This document shows, piece after piece, positions 50,470 through 63,578 of a stretch of 64,000 bases of DNA. Under the pieces are notes generated by a model. The model saw nothing but the letters and a program-made list of their open reading frames with translations, was not told the origin of the DNA and searched no databases. The position numbers and the translations under genes are program-made. How positions within the stretch are numbered: position 1 is the first letter of the stretch; every line of letters starts with the position of its first letter. Source of the DNA: Ovis canadensis (lineage: Eukaryota; Chordata; Mammalia; Artiodactyla; Bovidae); assembly GCF_042477335.2 (NCBI RefSeq), contig NC_091255.1, positions 37,860,501-37,924,500 of the forward strand. The letters run 5' to 3'.

Positions 50470-51604
50470 CTAGACCATCACTTCATGGCAAATAGATGGG
50501 GAAACTGTGGAAACAGTGGCTAAGTTTATTTTTCTGGGCTCCAAAATCACTGCAGATGGTGATCGCAGCCATGAAATTAAAAGATGCTTACTCCTTGGAA
50601 GGAAAGTTATGACCAATCTAGACAGCATATTAAAAAGCAGAGACTACTTTGTCAACAAAGGTCCATCTAGTCAAGGCTATGGTTTTTCCAGTGGTCATGT
50701 ATGGATGTGAGAGTTGGATTATAAAGAGAGCTGAGCACAGAAGAATTGATGCTTTTGGACTGTGGTATTGGAGAAGACTCTTGAGAGTCCCTTGGACTGC
50801 AAGGAGATCCAACCAGTCAATCCTAAAGATCAATCCTGGGTGTTCATTGGAAGGACTGATGCTGAAGCTGAAACTCTAGTACTTTGGCCACCTGATGGGA
50901 AGAGCTGACTCATTTGAAAAGACTCTGATGCTTGGAAAGATTGAGGGCAGAAGGAGAAGGGGATGACAGAGGATGAGATGGTTGTGTTAGGGGAAGCACA
51001 CTTATTGAAACCGCCCACCCTGGCCAGGCACCATAGTAACCATTTGCATGAGTTGTTTATGACAGGAGATCCTGATAAGGAATACGGAACTAATAAGCCA
51101 CCACCAACCGGAAGAGTTCAGCAAAGGTCTAAAGGAGACACCATGTGTCCATCCACTTCCCGGAATCCCTCTCATTAGCACCCATCTTGGCTGAGCGATG
51201 TGTGCGCCACCAGGAAAGACTCTGAATTAGAATGATTGGCCAAAGACCACCTGGAAACTAATCCCATCACCATAAAACCCGAGACTGCAAGCCACGCGGC
51301 AGAGCAGTTCTCCTGGGTTCCCTTACCCTACTGCTCTCCACCCGGGTGCCCTTTCCCAATAAAATCTCTTGCTTTGTCAGCACATATGTCTCCTCGGACA
51401 ATTCATTTCCGAGTGTTAGACAAGAAACCAGTTTTGGGCCCTGGAAGGGGTCCCTCTTCCTGCAACAGTTGGATGGCATCACCGACTCAATGGACATGGG
51501 TTTGGGTGGACTCTGGGATTTGGTGATGGACAGGGAGGCCTGGCATGCTGAGGTTCATGGGGTCCCAAAGAGTTGGGCATGACTGAGCAACTGAACTGAA
51601 CTGA
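50470..51604 (+). mobile_element. BovB 3' part, split by a solo LTR
   Basis: BovB sequence 50470-50984 ('ITADGDRSHEIKRCLLLGRK', 'VVMYGCESWIIKRAEHRRID') continues exactly after the LTR at 51468-51604. Opposite in direction to the two BovB copies at 48967-49892. Confidence 0.92.
50985..51467 (+). mobile_element. Solo LTR of an endogenous retrovirus, 483 bp, 4-bp duplication
   Basis: Starts TGTTAGGGGAAGCAC and ends CTGCAACA, the TG...CA ends of an LTR. GTTG lies directly on both sides (50981-50984 and 51468-51471). BovB has it once, which proves the exact insertion. Inside are a TATA-like ATAAAA (51272-51277) and AATAAA (51358-51363). The 4-bp duplication and layout suggest a class I (gammaretrovirus-like) element. 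No internal viral genes remain. Confidence 0.88.
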
Positions 51605-52879
51605 GACTACAAAATGGGAGAGATTTATATAGACAAAACCCCACAAGATTGCATAAACTGTCAGGAAGTAGGATAGGAACAGGTAAAAAGTGAAGGTGCT
51701 TGTTAAGCAAAGATTTGTTGGGGGTCTGTAATGATTATATGGTGGTGAGAGTACTTTAAAACTAAGTTTGTAGAGTTATAATGTTTTGAAAATGGTTGTT
51801 AGAGTCCTTGAGTTTGGTACATTTCAGAGAAAATTCAAGTTTTCATGTAGGATTATGTCTTAAACCACATGTAAAATGTCCATCTAGCTCCATTTTGGAT
51901 GTCTGAACCATAGTTACTCCATTTTGATTTTTTAAATGATTGTAAATATGTCATCAGAATTGATAGTAGCAAATGGTGATGTGGGGGAGTGGATGCTCTC
52001 ATATGCTTTGGAAAAGGGTGTAAAATTCCAGGGCAATTTGTTCCATCTTTTGAAATTTAAAATTGCAATAATTGCCCTCTTACCCTTTTCCTATAGAAAC
52101 ATGGGGTGGGAGTGGGGGGGACAAGAGGTGTGCCTAGGCTGTGCATCTAACATTCCTTCTAATAGCCAAACTTTAGAAACAAATGTCCCTTCAGTTACTT
52201 TATCTGTGATTAATTAAGTGGCCACCTGTTAAGTAGTGATGCTCTGATTATGTGGTGAGTAGTTGAAACATAACACTCACTTTAATCTGAGATAGGGATC
52301 AACATAATGCATTTTCCACTTGTTTTCTTTGAGATGCAACCCTGGAAATGGAAACCTTATTTAAAATGACAGTAAACAAGCATGTAAAGAGTTTTGATGG
52401 CAATGTATAAGAAAACTAAGCTGTGAGCTGTGTTTTGCTAAAACTTATTTATTGGTGTATTCCAACCCTTCTCCAATGCAGATATCTCTTACACAGTTCT
52501 TGTGTGACAACTCCTTTCTTTTAACATGGAGCAAAAGTTCTTCCAAGGTCTGGCTTACATCCATTGTCCTTGCTCTTCTCACTGGTATCTGCTTACAATT
52601 AAGCCCAGAGCCAGCATTAAGTTACTGTATCCAATGGTCCTTCTACTCTGAGTCCTTGCCAAGAATTAGCTTAAAATTCCCAAGGTTCTCTTTGCCCTGA
52701 GGATTTTTCTATTTTTTCTCTTGATTGAAGAGACGCAGAGGAATTATAGCCACTTGAGGCATTTCTATCTTTTCTGATATGAGACTCTAGTTATCTCATC
52801 TTCAAGAAAACGAAGTAACTCCTGGCTTTTCATGACTTGAGCCAAAGAGGAATGCTGTCTAGATTCATCTATGCCCTTC
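51605..52879. other. Intergenic DNA, unassigned
   Basis: No gene. The stretch at about 51840-51940 ('ctagctccattttggatg', 'tagttactccattttgat') looks LTR-like, but I cannot define ends. Confidence 0.35.
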
Positions 52880-55170
52880 CATTTCTTTTTATTGGTGAGT
52901 AGTAGTCTGTTGTGAGGATATACCATATTTTTTCATCTATTCTCTTGCCAAACCATATTCTTCCCTTTTGTGGGCATATCTTTTATTTCATTTGTTAAAG
53001 TTAAGGAGTAGAATAGCTATATCAAAAGGTGTAAAGGTATGTACTTAATTTTAAAGAGATGGTCAGACAGTTAAAACACAATTGAACCATTTTATGTCCT
53101 TACTAGTATACATGAAAAATGTAGTTGTCCAGCATCCTTGCCAACACTTGTCATTGTCAGTCTTTATAATTTTAGCCATTCCTATGGACGAATAGTGGAA
53201 GCGTCTTGTGATTTTAATCAGTATCCTCTAGACCAGTGATATTGAACATCTTTAAATCTGATTATTGGACCATCACATATCTTCATTTTGAAAGTGTATG
53301 GTAAGTTTTATGTGTACATTTCATGTTTTCATTTCAGTTCCTGTATGCACTGCAATGTGCTCATCACCAGAAGTTTAGTTTCTACCTGATCACCATATAG
53401 TTGACCCCCCTTTACCCATTTTTCCCTCCCCCAACTCCCTTTTCCTCTGGTAACTACTGTTCTGCTTGTTCTCTGTCTATGTGTTTGCTTCTGTTTGTTT
53501 GTTTATCCCACATATGAGTGAAATCATACAGTATTTGTCTTTTTCCATCTGATTTATTTCATTTAGCATAATACCCTCAAGGTTCATCCATGTTGTTGTT
53601 TATGACAAGAATTCACCTTTTTATGGCCAAGTAGTATTCTATTCTGTATACATCTTCTTTATCCATTCATCCATCAGTGGGCACGTAGGTTGTTTTTATA
53701 TCTTGACTGTTGTAATAATGCTGAGAATGAACATAGGAGCGCATATATTTTTTTAATGTTTTCATATTCTCAAATAAATATCCAGAAGTGGGATAGTTGG
53801 ATCAAATGGGAGTTCTAGTCTTAATTTTCTGAGGAATCTCTGTGCTGTTTTCCACAGAGGCTATAACCAATTTACATTCCCATTAGCAGTTCATGATGGT
53901 TCTCTTTTCTTCACATCTTTGCCAACACTTGTTATTTCTTTCTTTCTTTTTTTTTTTTGATAAAGCCGTTTTAACAGGCTTGAGGTGATGTCTCATTGTG
54001 GTTTTGATTTGCATTTTCCTGTAATCAGTAATATTGAACATCTTTTCATGTGCCTCTTGGCCATCTATACATCTTCTTTGGAAAAATGTTTAACTAACTC
54101 CTCTGCCTATTTTTTAATCAGGTTGTTGTTTTTTGTTTTGTTTTTGGTTGTTGATTAAACGGTATGCCTGACTGCTTCCAAGATATTTTTCTTTGCCTTT
54201 AGGATTCAGACATTTATGATAGAATTTGCTGTGGATTTAAGTTTATCCTACTTGAATAAACTCCTTATTGAATCTGTAGGTTATGTCTCTTGACAAATTT
54301 AGAACTTTTCAGCCATTATTTCTTTGAGTACTTTTTCACTCTGTTCCTTCTCTTCATTTCAGGACTCTGACAACATGAATGTTAGATTTGTTTGTTATGG
54401 AGCCATGGAACCCTTAGGCTCTGTACATTTTCCTGTTCATTTTCTTTCACTTGTTCAGGTTGGGTCATTTCTGTTCCATATTCCAGTTCACTGATTCTCT
54501 CCTCTGTCCCCTCCATTTTTCCATCGAGCCTGTTCATTGCATTTTTAAAATTTGTTATTGTATTTTTTACTTCTAAAATTTCCATTTTAGACTTTTAGAT
54601 CTTCTGTTTCTTTGCTAAGGCTTTATAGTTTTACATTTGTTTCAAGCATGTTCATAATTGCTCCTTGAGGCATTTTTATTGTAGATGCTTTAAAATCTTT
54701 GTCAGGTAATTGTAACATCTCTTATCATCTTGATTTTGACTTTTTCCAGCCATTTATCCTTTTTTAATCCAGTATGAGATCTTGAATAATGATTGATCTT
54801 CAACTGAAGCCTAGACATTTTTGTATTATGTTCTGTAATTCTGGATCTTATTTAAAGCTTTCATCTAACTTTCTGTGACATTGTTCTGTTAAGGTAAGGG
54901 GGTGGTACCACTTTGTTACTGCCAGGTGGAGGTACAAATCCAGGTTTCTTTCTGTTAACACTGGAGAGGGAGGTCTCCTTATTAATTCTGGGTGCAGATG
55001 GATGTCTTCCAAGTGGTTGTCTCTGCCCCCACAGTTGGGGGGCAGTAGCCTCATTACCACTGTGCAGTTGTGAAAATGCTGACTTCCCATTAGGCCTCCT
55101 TTGACAGTGAGAAGAACAAGAGTTATTAGTGGGAGGAGTAGGGGAAAGCAAGTCCACTTCATCTTCCTGG
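52880..55170 (-). repeat. Old L1 (L1M-type) remnant
   Basis: Reverse complement of old L1 from 'gagtagtagtctgttgtgag' through 'ttcatccatgttgttg', 'ggttttgatttgcattttcc', to A/T-rich 3' text. The part past 54650 is less certain. Short frames within are L1 shadows. Confidence 0.6.
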
Positions 55171-55319
55171 AAACAGAAGTATCTTTACTGATTTTTTTGT
55201 TTAATTTCTATTGAATACTGAGAAAGTGGAATTAAAATATCATCTGGCTTGAGATTTATTTTGGGATAATGCATGTAAAATCCCTAACACTGTGCATGGC
55301 ACACATGAAATTATTACTG

Positions 55320-55469
55320 GATTATTATTCATCCCACAAATATTTCTTGAGTACTTGTTGCATGCCAGGCAGTATTCAAGTCATCAGACATTCAATAGTG
55401 AACAAAACAAGTCCTGCCTTTGTGGAGCTTTTATTTTAGCTGAGGGAGAGAGAGATTAATGAGTAAGTT
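55320..55469. repeat. Old interspersed repeat remnant, left part
   Basis: 'cacaaatatttcttgagtac', 'tgcatgccaggcagtattc', 'gtgaacaaaacaagtcctgcc'. The same old repeat appears to resume after the L1 at about 59085-59260, so the L1 inserted into it. Confidence 0.5.
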
Positions 55470-58400
55470 AAAAATCAGGGGTGATTTGTTCCTAAGTATT
55501 TTATTCTTTTCATTGCAATGGTGAATGGAATCGTTTCCTTAATTTCTCATTGTTAATGTATAGGAATGCAAGTGATTTCTGTGTATTAATTTTATATGCT
55601 GCGACTTTACTATGTTCATTGATTAGCTCTAATAATTTTCTGGTGGTGTCTTTAGGGTTTTCTATGTAGAGAATCATGTCATCTGCAAACAATGAGAGTT
55701 TTAGTTCTTCTTTTACAATCTGGATTACTTTTATTTCTTTTTCTTCTCTGATTGATGTAGCTAAAATGTCCAAAACTATGTTGAATAGCAGTGGTGAGAG
55801 TGGGCACCTTTGTCTTGTTCCTGACTTTAGGGGAAGTGCTTTCAATATTTCACCATTGAGGATAATGTTTGCTGTGGGTTTATCATAAATGGCTTTTATT
55901 ATGTTGAGGTATGTTCCTTCTATGCCTGCTGTCTGGAGGGTTTTTTTTTTTTTATCATAAATGGATTTTGAATTTTGTAAAAGGCTATCTCTGCATCTAT
56001 TGAGATAATCATATGGTTTTTACTTTCAATTTGTTAATGTGGTGTATCACTTTGAATAACTTGCAAATATTGAAGAATTCTTGCAACCGTGGGATAAAGC
56101 CCACTTGGTCATGAAGTGTGATCTGTTTAATATGTTGTTGGATTCTGTTTGCTAGAATTTTGTTGAGGATTTTTGCGTCTGTGTTCATCAGTGATATTGG
56201 CCTGTAGTTTTTATTTTTTTGTGGCATCTTTGTCTGGTTTGGTATTAGGGTGATGGTGTCCTCATAGAATGAGTTTGGCAGTTTACCTTCCTCTGCTATT
56301 TTCTGGAAGAGTTTGAGTAGGATAGGTGTCAGCTCTTCTCTAAATTTTTGGTAGAATTCACCTGTAAAGAAACAAAAGACCTATATATAGAAAACTATGA
56401 AACACTGATGAAAGAAATCAAAGATAACACAAATAGATGGAGAAATATACCATGTACATGGATCAGAAGAATCAATATAGTGAAAATGAGTATACTACCC
56501 AAAGCAATCTATAGATTCAATGAAATCCTTATCAACCTACCAACAGTATTTTTCACAGAACTAGAACAAAAAATTTCACAATTTGTGTGGAAATACAAAA
56601 AAACTCGAATAGCCAAAGCAATCTTGAGGAAGAAGAATGGAACTGGAGGAATTAACCTGTCTGACTTCAGACTATACTAAAAACCTGCAGTCATCAAGAC
56701 AGTATGGTACTGGCGCAGAGACAGAAATATAGATCGGTGGGACAAAGTAGAAAGCTCAAGAGATAAATCCACACACCTATGGACACCTTATCTTTGACAA
56801 AGGAGGCAAGAATATACAATGGAGAAAAGACAATCTCTTTAACAAGTGGTTCTGGGAAAACTGGTCAATCGCCTGTAAAAGAATGAAACTAGAACACTTT
56901 CTAACACCATACACAAAAACAAGCTCAAAATGGATTAAAGATCTAAATGTAAGACCAGAAACTATAAAACTCCTAGAGGAGAACATAGGCAAAACACTAT
57001 CTGACAAATCACAGCAAGACCCTCTAAGACCCACCTCCCAGAGTAATGGAAATAAATAAAAAATAAACAAATGGGACCTAATTAAACTTAAAAGCTTTTG
57101 CACAATGAAAGAAGCTATAAGCAAGGTGAAAAGACAGCCTTCAGAACGTGAGAAAATAATAGCAAACAGTGCAACTGACAAAGAATTAATCTCAAAAATA
57201 TACAAGCAGCTCATGCAGCTCAATACCAGAAAAATAAATGACCCAATCAAAAAATGGGCCAAAGAGCTAAGCAGACATTTCTCCAAAGAAGACATACAGA
57301 TGGCTAACAAACACATGAAAAGATGCTCAACATCACTCACTATCAGAGAAATGCAAATCAAAACCACAATGAGGTACTGTCTCACGCTGGTCAGAATCAG
57401 TTCAGTTCAGTCGCTCAGTCGTGTCCGACTCTTTGTGACCCCATGAATCACAGCACGCCAGGCCTCCCTGGAGTTCACTCAGACTCGCATCCATCAAGTC
57501 AGTGATGCCATCCAGCCATCTCATCCTCTGTTGTCCCCTTCTCCTCCTGCCCCCAATCCCTCCCAGCATCAGAGTCTTTTCCAATGAGTCAACTCTTCAC
57601 ATGAGGTGGCCAAAGTACTGGAGTTTCAGCTTAGCATCAGTCCTTCCAAAGAAATCCCAGGGCTGATCTCCTTCAGAATGGACTGGTTGGATCTCCTTGC
57701 AGTCCAAGGGACTCTCAAGAGTCTTCTCCAACACCACCGTTCAAATGCATCAATTCTTCGGTACTCAGCCTTCTTCATAGTCCAACTCTCACGTCCATAC
57801 ATGGCTACTGGAAAAACCATAGCCTTGACTAGATGGATCTTAGTCGGCAAAGTAATGTCTCTGCTTTTGAATATACTATCTAGGTTGGTCATAACTTTTC
57901 TGCCAAGGAGTAAGTGTCTTTTAATTTCATGGCTGCAAGTCACCATCTGCAGTGATTTTGGAGCTCCCCAAAATAAAGTCTGACACTATTTCCACTGTTT
58001 CCTCATCTATTTCCCATGAAGTGATGGGACCAGATGCCATGATCTTTGTTTTCTGAATGTTGAGCTTTAAGCCAACTTTTTCACTCTCCTCTTTCATTTT
58101 CATCAAGAGGCTTTTTAGTTCTTCTTCACTTTCTTCCATAAGGGTGGTGTCATCTGCATATCTGAGGTTATTGATATTTCTCCCAGCAATCTTGATTCCA
58201 GCTTGTGTTTCTTCCAGTCCAGCGTTTCTCATGATGTACTCTGCAATGGCTGCTATCAAAAAGTCTACAAACAATAAGTGCTGGAGAGGGTGTGGAGAAA
58301 AGGGAACCCTCTTACACTGTTGGTGGGAATGCAAACTAGCACAGCCAGTATGGAGAACAGTGTGGAGATTCCTTAAAAAACTGGAAATAGAACTGCCATA

Positions 58401-59084
58401 CAACCCAGCAATCCCACTACTGGGCATACACACCAAGGAAATCAGAATTGAAAGAGACACATGTACCCCAATGTTCACCGCAGCACTGTTTACAATAGCT
58501 AGGACATGGAAGCAACCTAGATGTCCACCAGCAGACAAATGGATAAGAAAGCTGTGGTACATATACACATTAGATATTACTCAGCTATTAAAAAGGATGC
58601 ATTTGAATGAGTTCTAATGAGGTAGATGAGACTGGAGCCGATTATACAGAGTGAAATAAGTCAGAAAAAAATACCAATATAGTATATTAATACATATATA
58701 TGGAGTTTAGAAAGATGGTAACGATGACCCTATATGCGAGACAGCAAAAGATACACAGATATAAAGAACAGACTTTTGCACTCTGTGGGAGAAGGTGAGG
58801 GTGAGATGATTTGAGAGAATAGCTTTGAAACATGTATATTACCATGTGTGAAACAGATCACCAGTCCAAGTTCGATGTGTGAAATAGGGCACTCAAAGCT
58901 GATGCATTGGAACAACCCTGAAAGATGGGATGGGGAGGGAGATGGGAGGGGGATTTAGGAAGGGGGACACATGTAAACCCATGGCTGATTCATGTCAATG
59001 TATAGCAAAAACCACTACAATATTGTAAAGTAATTAGCTTCCAATTAAAATAAATAAATACATTTAAAAAAATCAAGGGGTGAT
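55470..59084 (+). mobile_element. L1 insertion with inverted 5' part (twin priming) and imperfect target-site duplication
   Basis: Flanks AAAAATCAGGGGTGAT (55470-55485) and AAAAATCAAGGGGTGAT (59068-59084) differ by one inserted A. The left part (55486 to about 56363) is ORF2 in reverse, with the reverse transcriptase motif FADD in a minus-strand frame at 55510-55845. The right part (about 56364-59067) is forward, from [18 protein letters not shown] to the L1 3' end and A-rich tail. The two parts nearly adjoin in ORF2. A BovB piece interrupts the forward part. Frames are broken, so it is inactive. Confidence 0.85.
57399..58248 (-). mobile_element. BovB 3' part inserted into the L1
   Basis: Minus-strand protein pieces show the BovB reverse transcriptase end ([32 protein letters not shown]) and C-terminus. 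L1 text 'ctggtcagaat' on the left resumes as 'aatggctgctatc' on the right, so this copy is younger than the L1. Confidence 0.9.
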
Positions 59085-60900
59085 GAGGTAAATGAAGACA
59101 TTTAAAGTGAATCCAAGGAGTTAGAAGTATCATTGGTAGGGCAGTGAGAAGGGGTTGTCTTTCGATACTGAGCAGCTGGGGAAGGCCTCTCTATGAAGGT
59201 GTAATAGATCTGAATCCTGCAGCTATGAAGGTGTGAGCTATATGGATGTCCAGGTGAAGAGCACTCACTCTTCCTTTCCTCTCATGAAATGCAGATTACT
59301 GACCTTGTTTCTAGGGGAAGATTGTCATCAGCACCTCTCACTGATCAGGCTAGGCTGGGTTCCTCAGTTCTTCCAGGATTGAATTAGAAGATACTGGTCT
59401 AGGTCTCACTCTTATTACCTGAATTATGCAACTATGGCAACCATTGTCCTCACTGTATCTCAGTTTCCAAAAGGATTCTGTCTGTCTCACATCATTGTGA
59501 ATGTTTAGTGGCCGATAAATTGTAAGTAAAATGTTTTGCAAATAAAAGAGTCTACAGATGTAGGATATTATAATTATTTCATATAATTATAATGACAGTG
59601 CTTTCCAACATGAACTCAAAGGCATTTACATGGTATCTTAGTGATTGTTTTAGCTCAGCCTTTTCATTTTATAGGTGAAGAAACTGAGGCCCAGAGAAGT
59701 TGGGCTGAATTGATAAGCGTATATGTGGGGCAATAGTACATCATATGTAATTTATTTGTGAAATATTTGGTCATAATTTAGAGCCATGGTTTTCAGAATG
59801 TAGTCACTGAACTAACAGCAGCATTAACATCACTTGGGGCGTTGTTAAAAATAGAAATTTTTGGGTCCCAACATAGACCTACTGAATTAGGAACTCTGGA
59901 AGTGAGACCCAAAACCCTGCATTTTAACAGGACCTCTAGATGACTCTGATGCATGCTACATTTGAGCAGTGCTAAAGAAGAGGTTCAAGCCACCTCTTGG
60001 CTCTTGAGGAAGGATGCTTGCAGTCTAAATGCTCCAAGGCAGCCCTCAGCAAAATTGTTAGTAAATGGCCTCTGTGGACACATTTTCTTACTGCCTTTCC
60101 CTCTTTCCAGCTTTCCTTCCTTCAGGCACATCTCAAGAGACCTCTTTCTATGCTTTTTTAGTTGGTTAGCCAATAATTCTAGCTAGAGTATTAGTTGAGA
60201 TTAGTATATTCTCAATTTAATTAGAGATTAAAGTGAACATCCTTGAAGAAGCCAAGGGTTCAGTCTCTAAGAGTAGGATATGTAGAGAGAAGATTGAGAG
60301 AAGGGGAAGTACTGTTTTGGAGTAGAGGAATCTTGAGATTTCTTCTGATTTTGGTGTCGCTTATGTGAAGACTTATGAATTGAGTTGAGGGAAAAACATT
60401 CATGATCTTTTCAAGTATCAGTATGTTAATGGTCCCAGATTTTGCTTTCAGTTGTCATGGTCCTAAGAGAGTAGAGAGTAAAGAAACTGGCCTTTGTACA
60501 AATTTTTAGGAGATGTTTTAGTATAATGGTGCCTGGCTAGATACACAAGCACTAGGGCATGGCCATCTCTGCTTAGTTCTGCTTGCACCCATTTTAAATA
60601 GATTAATCTGTAAGTCAGAGAAAAAGTCCCTTGCTCTTTGTAACATTTCACAGTCTTCTTCCAGTCTCAGGTTCTTTCCATCCTAGTAAGTCTAAGCGAT
60701 ACTTGTCAGGAAGGAATTGGACTTAAACTGCCTCCATTTTTCCTGATTTAACATTAATCATGGAGACAATCTTCTGCTTTCTCCTTGCTGATATCCTGTT
60801 TGGATTCTTGTATCTGGTATCAATAATTTAGAAACAGTTCCCAAATCTCAATGATGCCTCATATCAGTTAAAGAAAGTACAAAGAGCATTATTAAGTATT
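59085..60900. other. Intergenic DNA between MYH8 and MYH4
   Basis: No gene seen. Continuation of the old repeat to about 59260 and a reverse MIR-like core at about 59640-59720. Frames of 60-77 codons at 59953-60186 and 60463-60651 show no domain. Confidence 0.4.
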
Positions 60901-60907
60901 TATATAT

Positions 60908-61042
60908 GATCATCACGGACTCGATGGACGTGAGTCTGAGTGAACTTCAGGAGATGGTGATGGATAGGGAGGCCTGGCGTGCTGCGATTCATGGGGTCAC
61001 AAAGAGTCGGACACGACTGAGCGACTGAACTGAACTGAATGT
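60908..61042 (+). repeat. Short BovB 3' end
   Basis: 'ggactcgatggacgtgagtc', 'gatggataggg', 'gcgactgaactgaactgaa'. Only the last 135 bases of the element. Confidence 0.87.
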
Positions 61043-62089
61043 GTGGTTTTATTGTAAGACATAAGGATATACATCTATAAATCACTTAATCTATGAAGAA
61101 GAATATTAACTATCATAGCTGTGACTCTAAATCCGTGCTGCCTTATTTAATCAAGGGCCCCAGAGTAATTGACCCCTAGATAATGAAATCCACTCTCAAC
61201 TCTCTACATAAGCAATTATTTAAATAGTTAGGAGACAGGATAATAAAGCAATTGCCCAGTGCTTTTGAGGTCAATAGGTTCACTCTACAGAGTTTAATTA
61301 AAATTTGATAATAAATGCCTACTCCAGGCAGAATATTTCATTAGTCTTCATCATGACCTAGGTAAAATATTCCTTATAATTATGTACTACTGCTTTTAAA
61401 TTCTCTTCTCATGAAGCAAGTTCCTTATTGCTAATTAGGACTCCCACACTGGGGAAAGGAGACTTCCCACAGCAGCTTTCTTACAAGAGAGGGATGCATT
61501 GTAAAAGAGTAAATTGGGGTTCGACTAGCTTGTTTTTAAATGTTTACAGAGTGAAACCAAATTGTAAGCTTTAAAAAGTATTTTACAAAAGCACTCTGCC
61601 AATGGCTGTGATAAAATTTCAGTCACATTCTTTTTGATATTAAATTATTTTTTCTAGTTCCTGCTTGAAATATGTATGGTGCTGAGAAAGTTTAGGTTTC
61701 TTGGTAAGCAGAAGTGTATGTAGAAATTAGGTCAAAAGGAAGATTTATCTTTAAAGTTCTATCCTTTTTCTTGGAGAGTAGGTGGTTCCAAGGAAAAGCT
61801 TTTCCCTTGGAAGGAAATAAAATCTGTAACTACAAAGTGACTGTGAAGTTTGAGCGGTGTGAAACTGTCTAACTTTCTCATGCTCTCTCCCAGGCCTTTC
61901 TTATAGCAGTGTTGGAGCCCTGCTTTCATGCTGCATTCTTGTTCATTTCTGTCGCTGTCATCTCCAGTCTATCTCATGTAAAAAGCTCCACAGTCTCTCC
62001 AGGCTCTGTTCTTTCCTATTCTCCTCCATCCTCCACGCTACTACCAGAATTACATCAACTCTCCTCCACATGAAATGTGACCAGTTAGA
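61043..62089. other. Intergenic DNA, nothing recognised
   Basis: A/T-rich, about 1.05 kb with no repeat I can name and no gene. One of the longest repeat-poor stretches of the spacer, so a candidate for regulatory sequence between the two myosin genes. Confidence 0.4.
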
Positions 62090-62535
62090 TGCTTGTCCTA
62101 ATTCCTCAGGCCTGCGTGTGGGGCTGTGCCCCTCACAGTCAGGTCTCAGCTGCTATCTCTGGCCTTCTCAGATGCTCTTTGCTCATGGAGCCTCTGCTTC
62201 AACTATTCTGAGATCTGATGCTGTTTTCTCTTCTTAGAATGCTCATTTCCTTTTCTCTTTCACATGCTAGCTATCTATTCATCTTTTGGGAGCTAACTCC
62301 GTCTCCTCTGAGATGCCTTCCTGGATTCCCCAGGTTCGCATCTCATTCTCTGTTGTGACCACACTTTGTTTCCATGCTTCTCAGAGTATGCATACTGTAC
62401 CAGAATCTGAATTGCCATGACTTGCTGGCTTGAGGTCTTCAAGAGCAAGGACACAGTGGTCAAATCCATGGTGCCCATTTCTGTACAGACACATTCTTGG
62501 TACTCAGTAAAAATGGTTGAATGGAATTGAGGGTC
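62090..62535 (+). repeat. L2 LINE 3' remnant
   Basis: 'cactttgtttccatgcttct', 'gcttgaggtcttcaagagc', 'tcttggtactcagtaaaaatgg' in L2 order. Same family as the copy at 14350-14965. Confidence 0.55.
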
Positions 62536-62714
62536 CATTAAACACCTTTGCTTCATTTCACTTGCCTTCTATGAAAATTGGTTCACTGACCACATTCGTT
62601 TTTTGTCATTGTCTCTGACTGCACACAGTAGGAGCATAACAAATACTGAACAAATGACTTAGTTCTAATAGCACTGTTGAGCTTGTAATTAAGAGACACA
62701 TGTATTTTTAGATT

Positions 62715-63054
<340 letters not shown>

Positions 63055-63366
63055 CTACAGGATTTGCTTCGTAAGTGAGAAACAGAAGGTTCTATTCTTT
63101 GGTAATATACCTGTTAGGGACAGGGCATCCCACACATTCGCCTCTGTGTTGTTTGGGCTTACAACTCCCTGTTCATTATCTCTTATTTAACTCTCTTCTT
63201 GGTAAACTTAAGATGCTACAGTGACAACAGGGAGATCAAAGTAGAAGGAATTTGAGTCAACCTTGTTTCTGTAAAACAAACTCTTAAAAGTAGGTACCGT
63301 GGTAGTATTGGATGCAGAGAATCTTAAGAAAGGATTTTAGAATTAACAGTATGAGACAGTGCGCAT

Positions 63367-63578
63367 AAGTGCTTAGTCACTAAGTTGTGTCCGACTGTTT
63401 GTGACCCCATGGACTGTAGCCCACCGGGCTTCTCTGTCCATGGGATTTCCCAGGCAAGAATACTGGAGTAAGTTGCCATTTCCTTTTCCAGGGTATCTTT
63501 CTGACCCAGGGATTGAACCAGAAACTGCTGCATTGGCAAGGCGGTTTCTTTACTACTGAGCCACCTGGGAAGCCCATG
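63367..63578 (-). repeat. Bov-tA SINE in the last intron of the second myosin gene
   Basis: Reverse complement of a complete SINE: 'gcttagtcactaagttgtg' to 'gagccacctgggaagccc'. Sense to the myosin gene. Confidence 0.9.

Noticed and set aside
57927-58617. Frames of 186 and 213 codons on opposite strands
   Set aside because: Accidental fusions of L1 and BovB pieces running in opposite directions, not genes.
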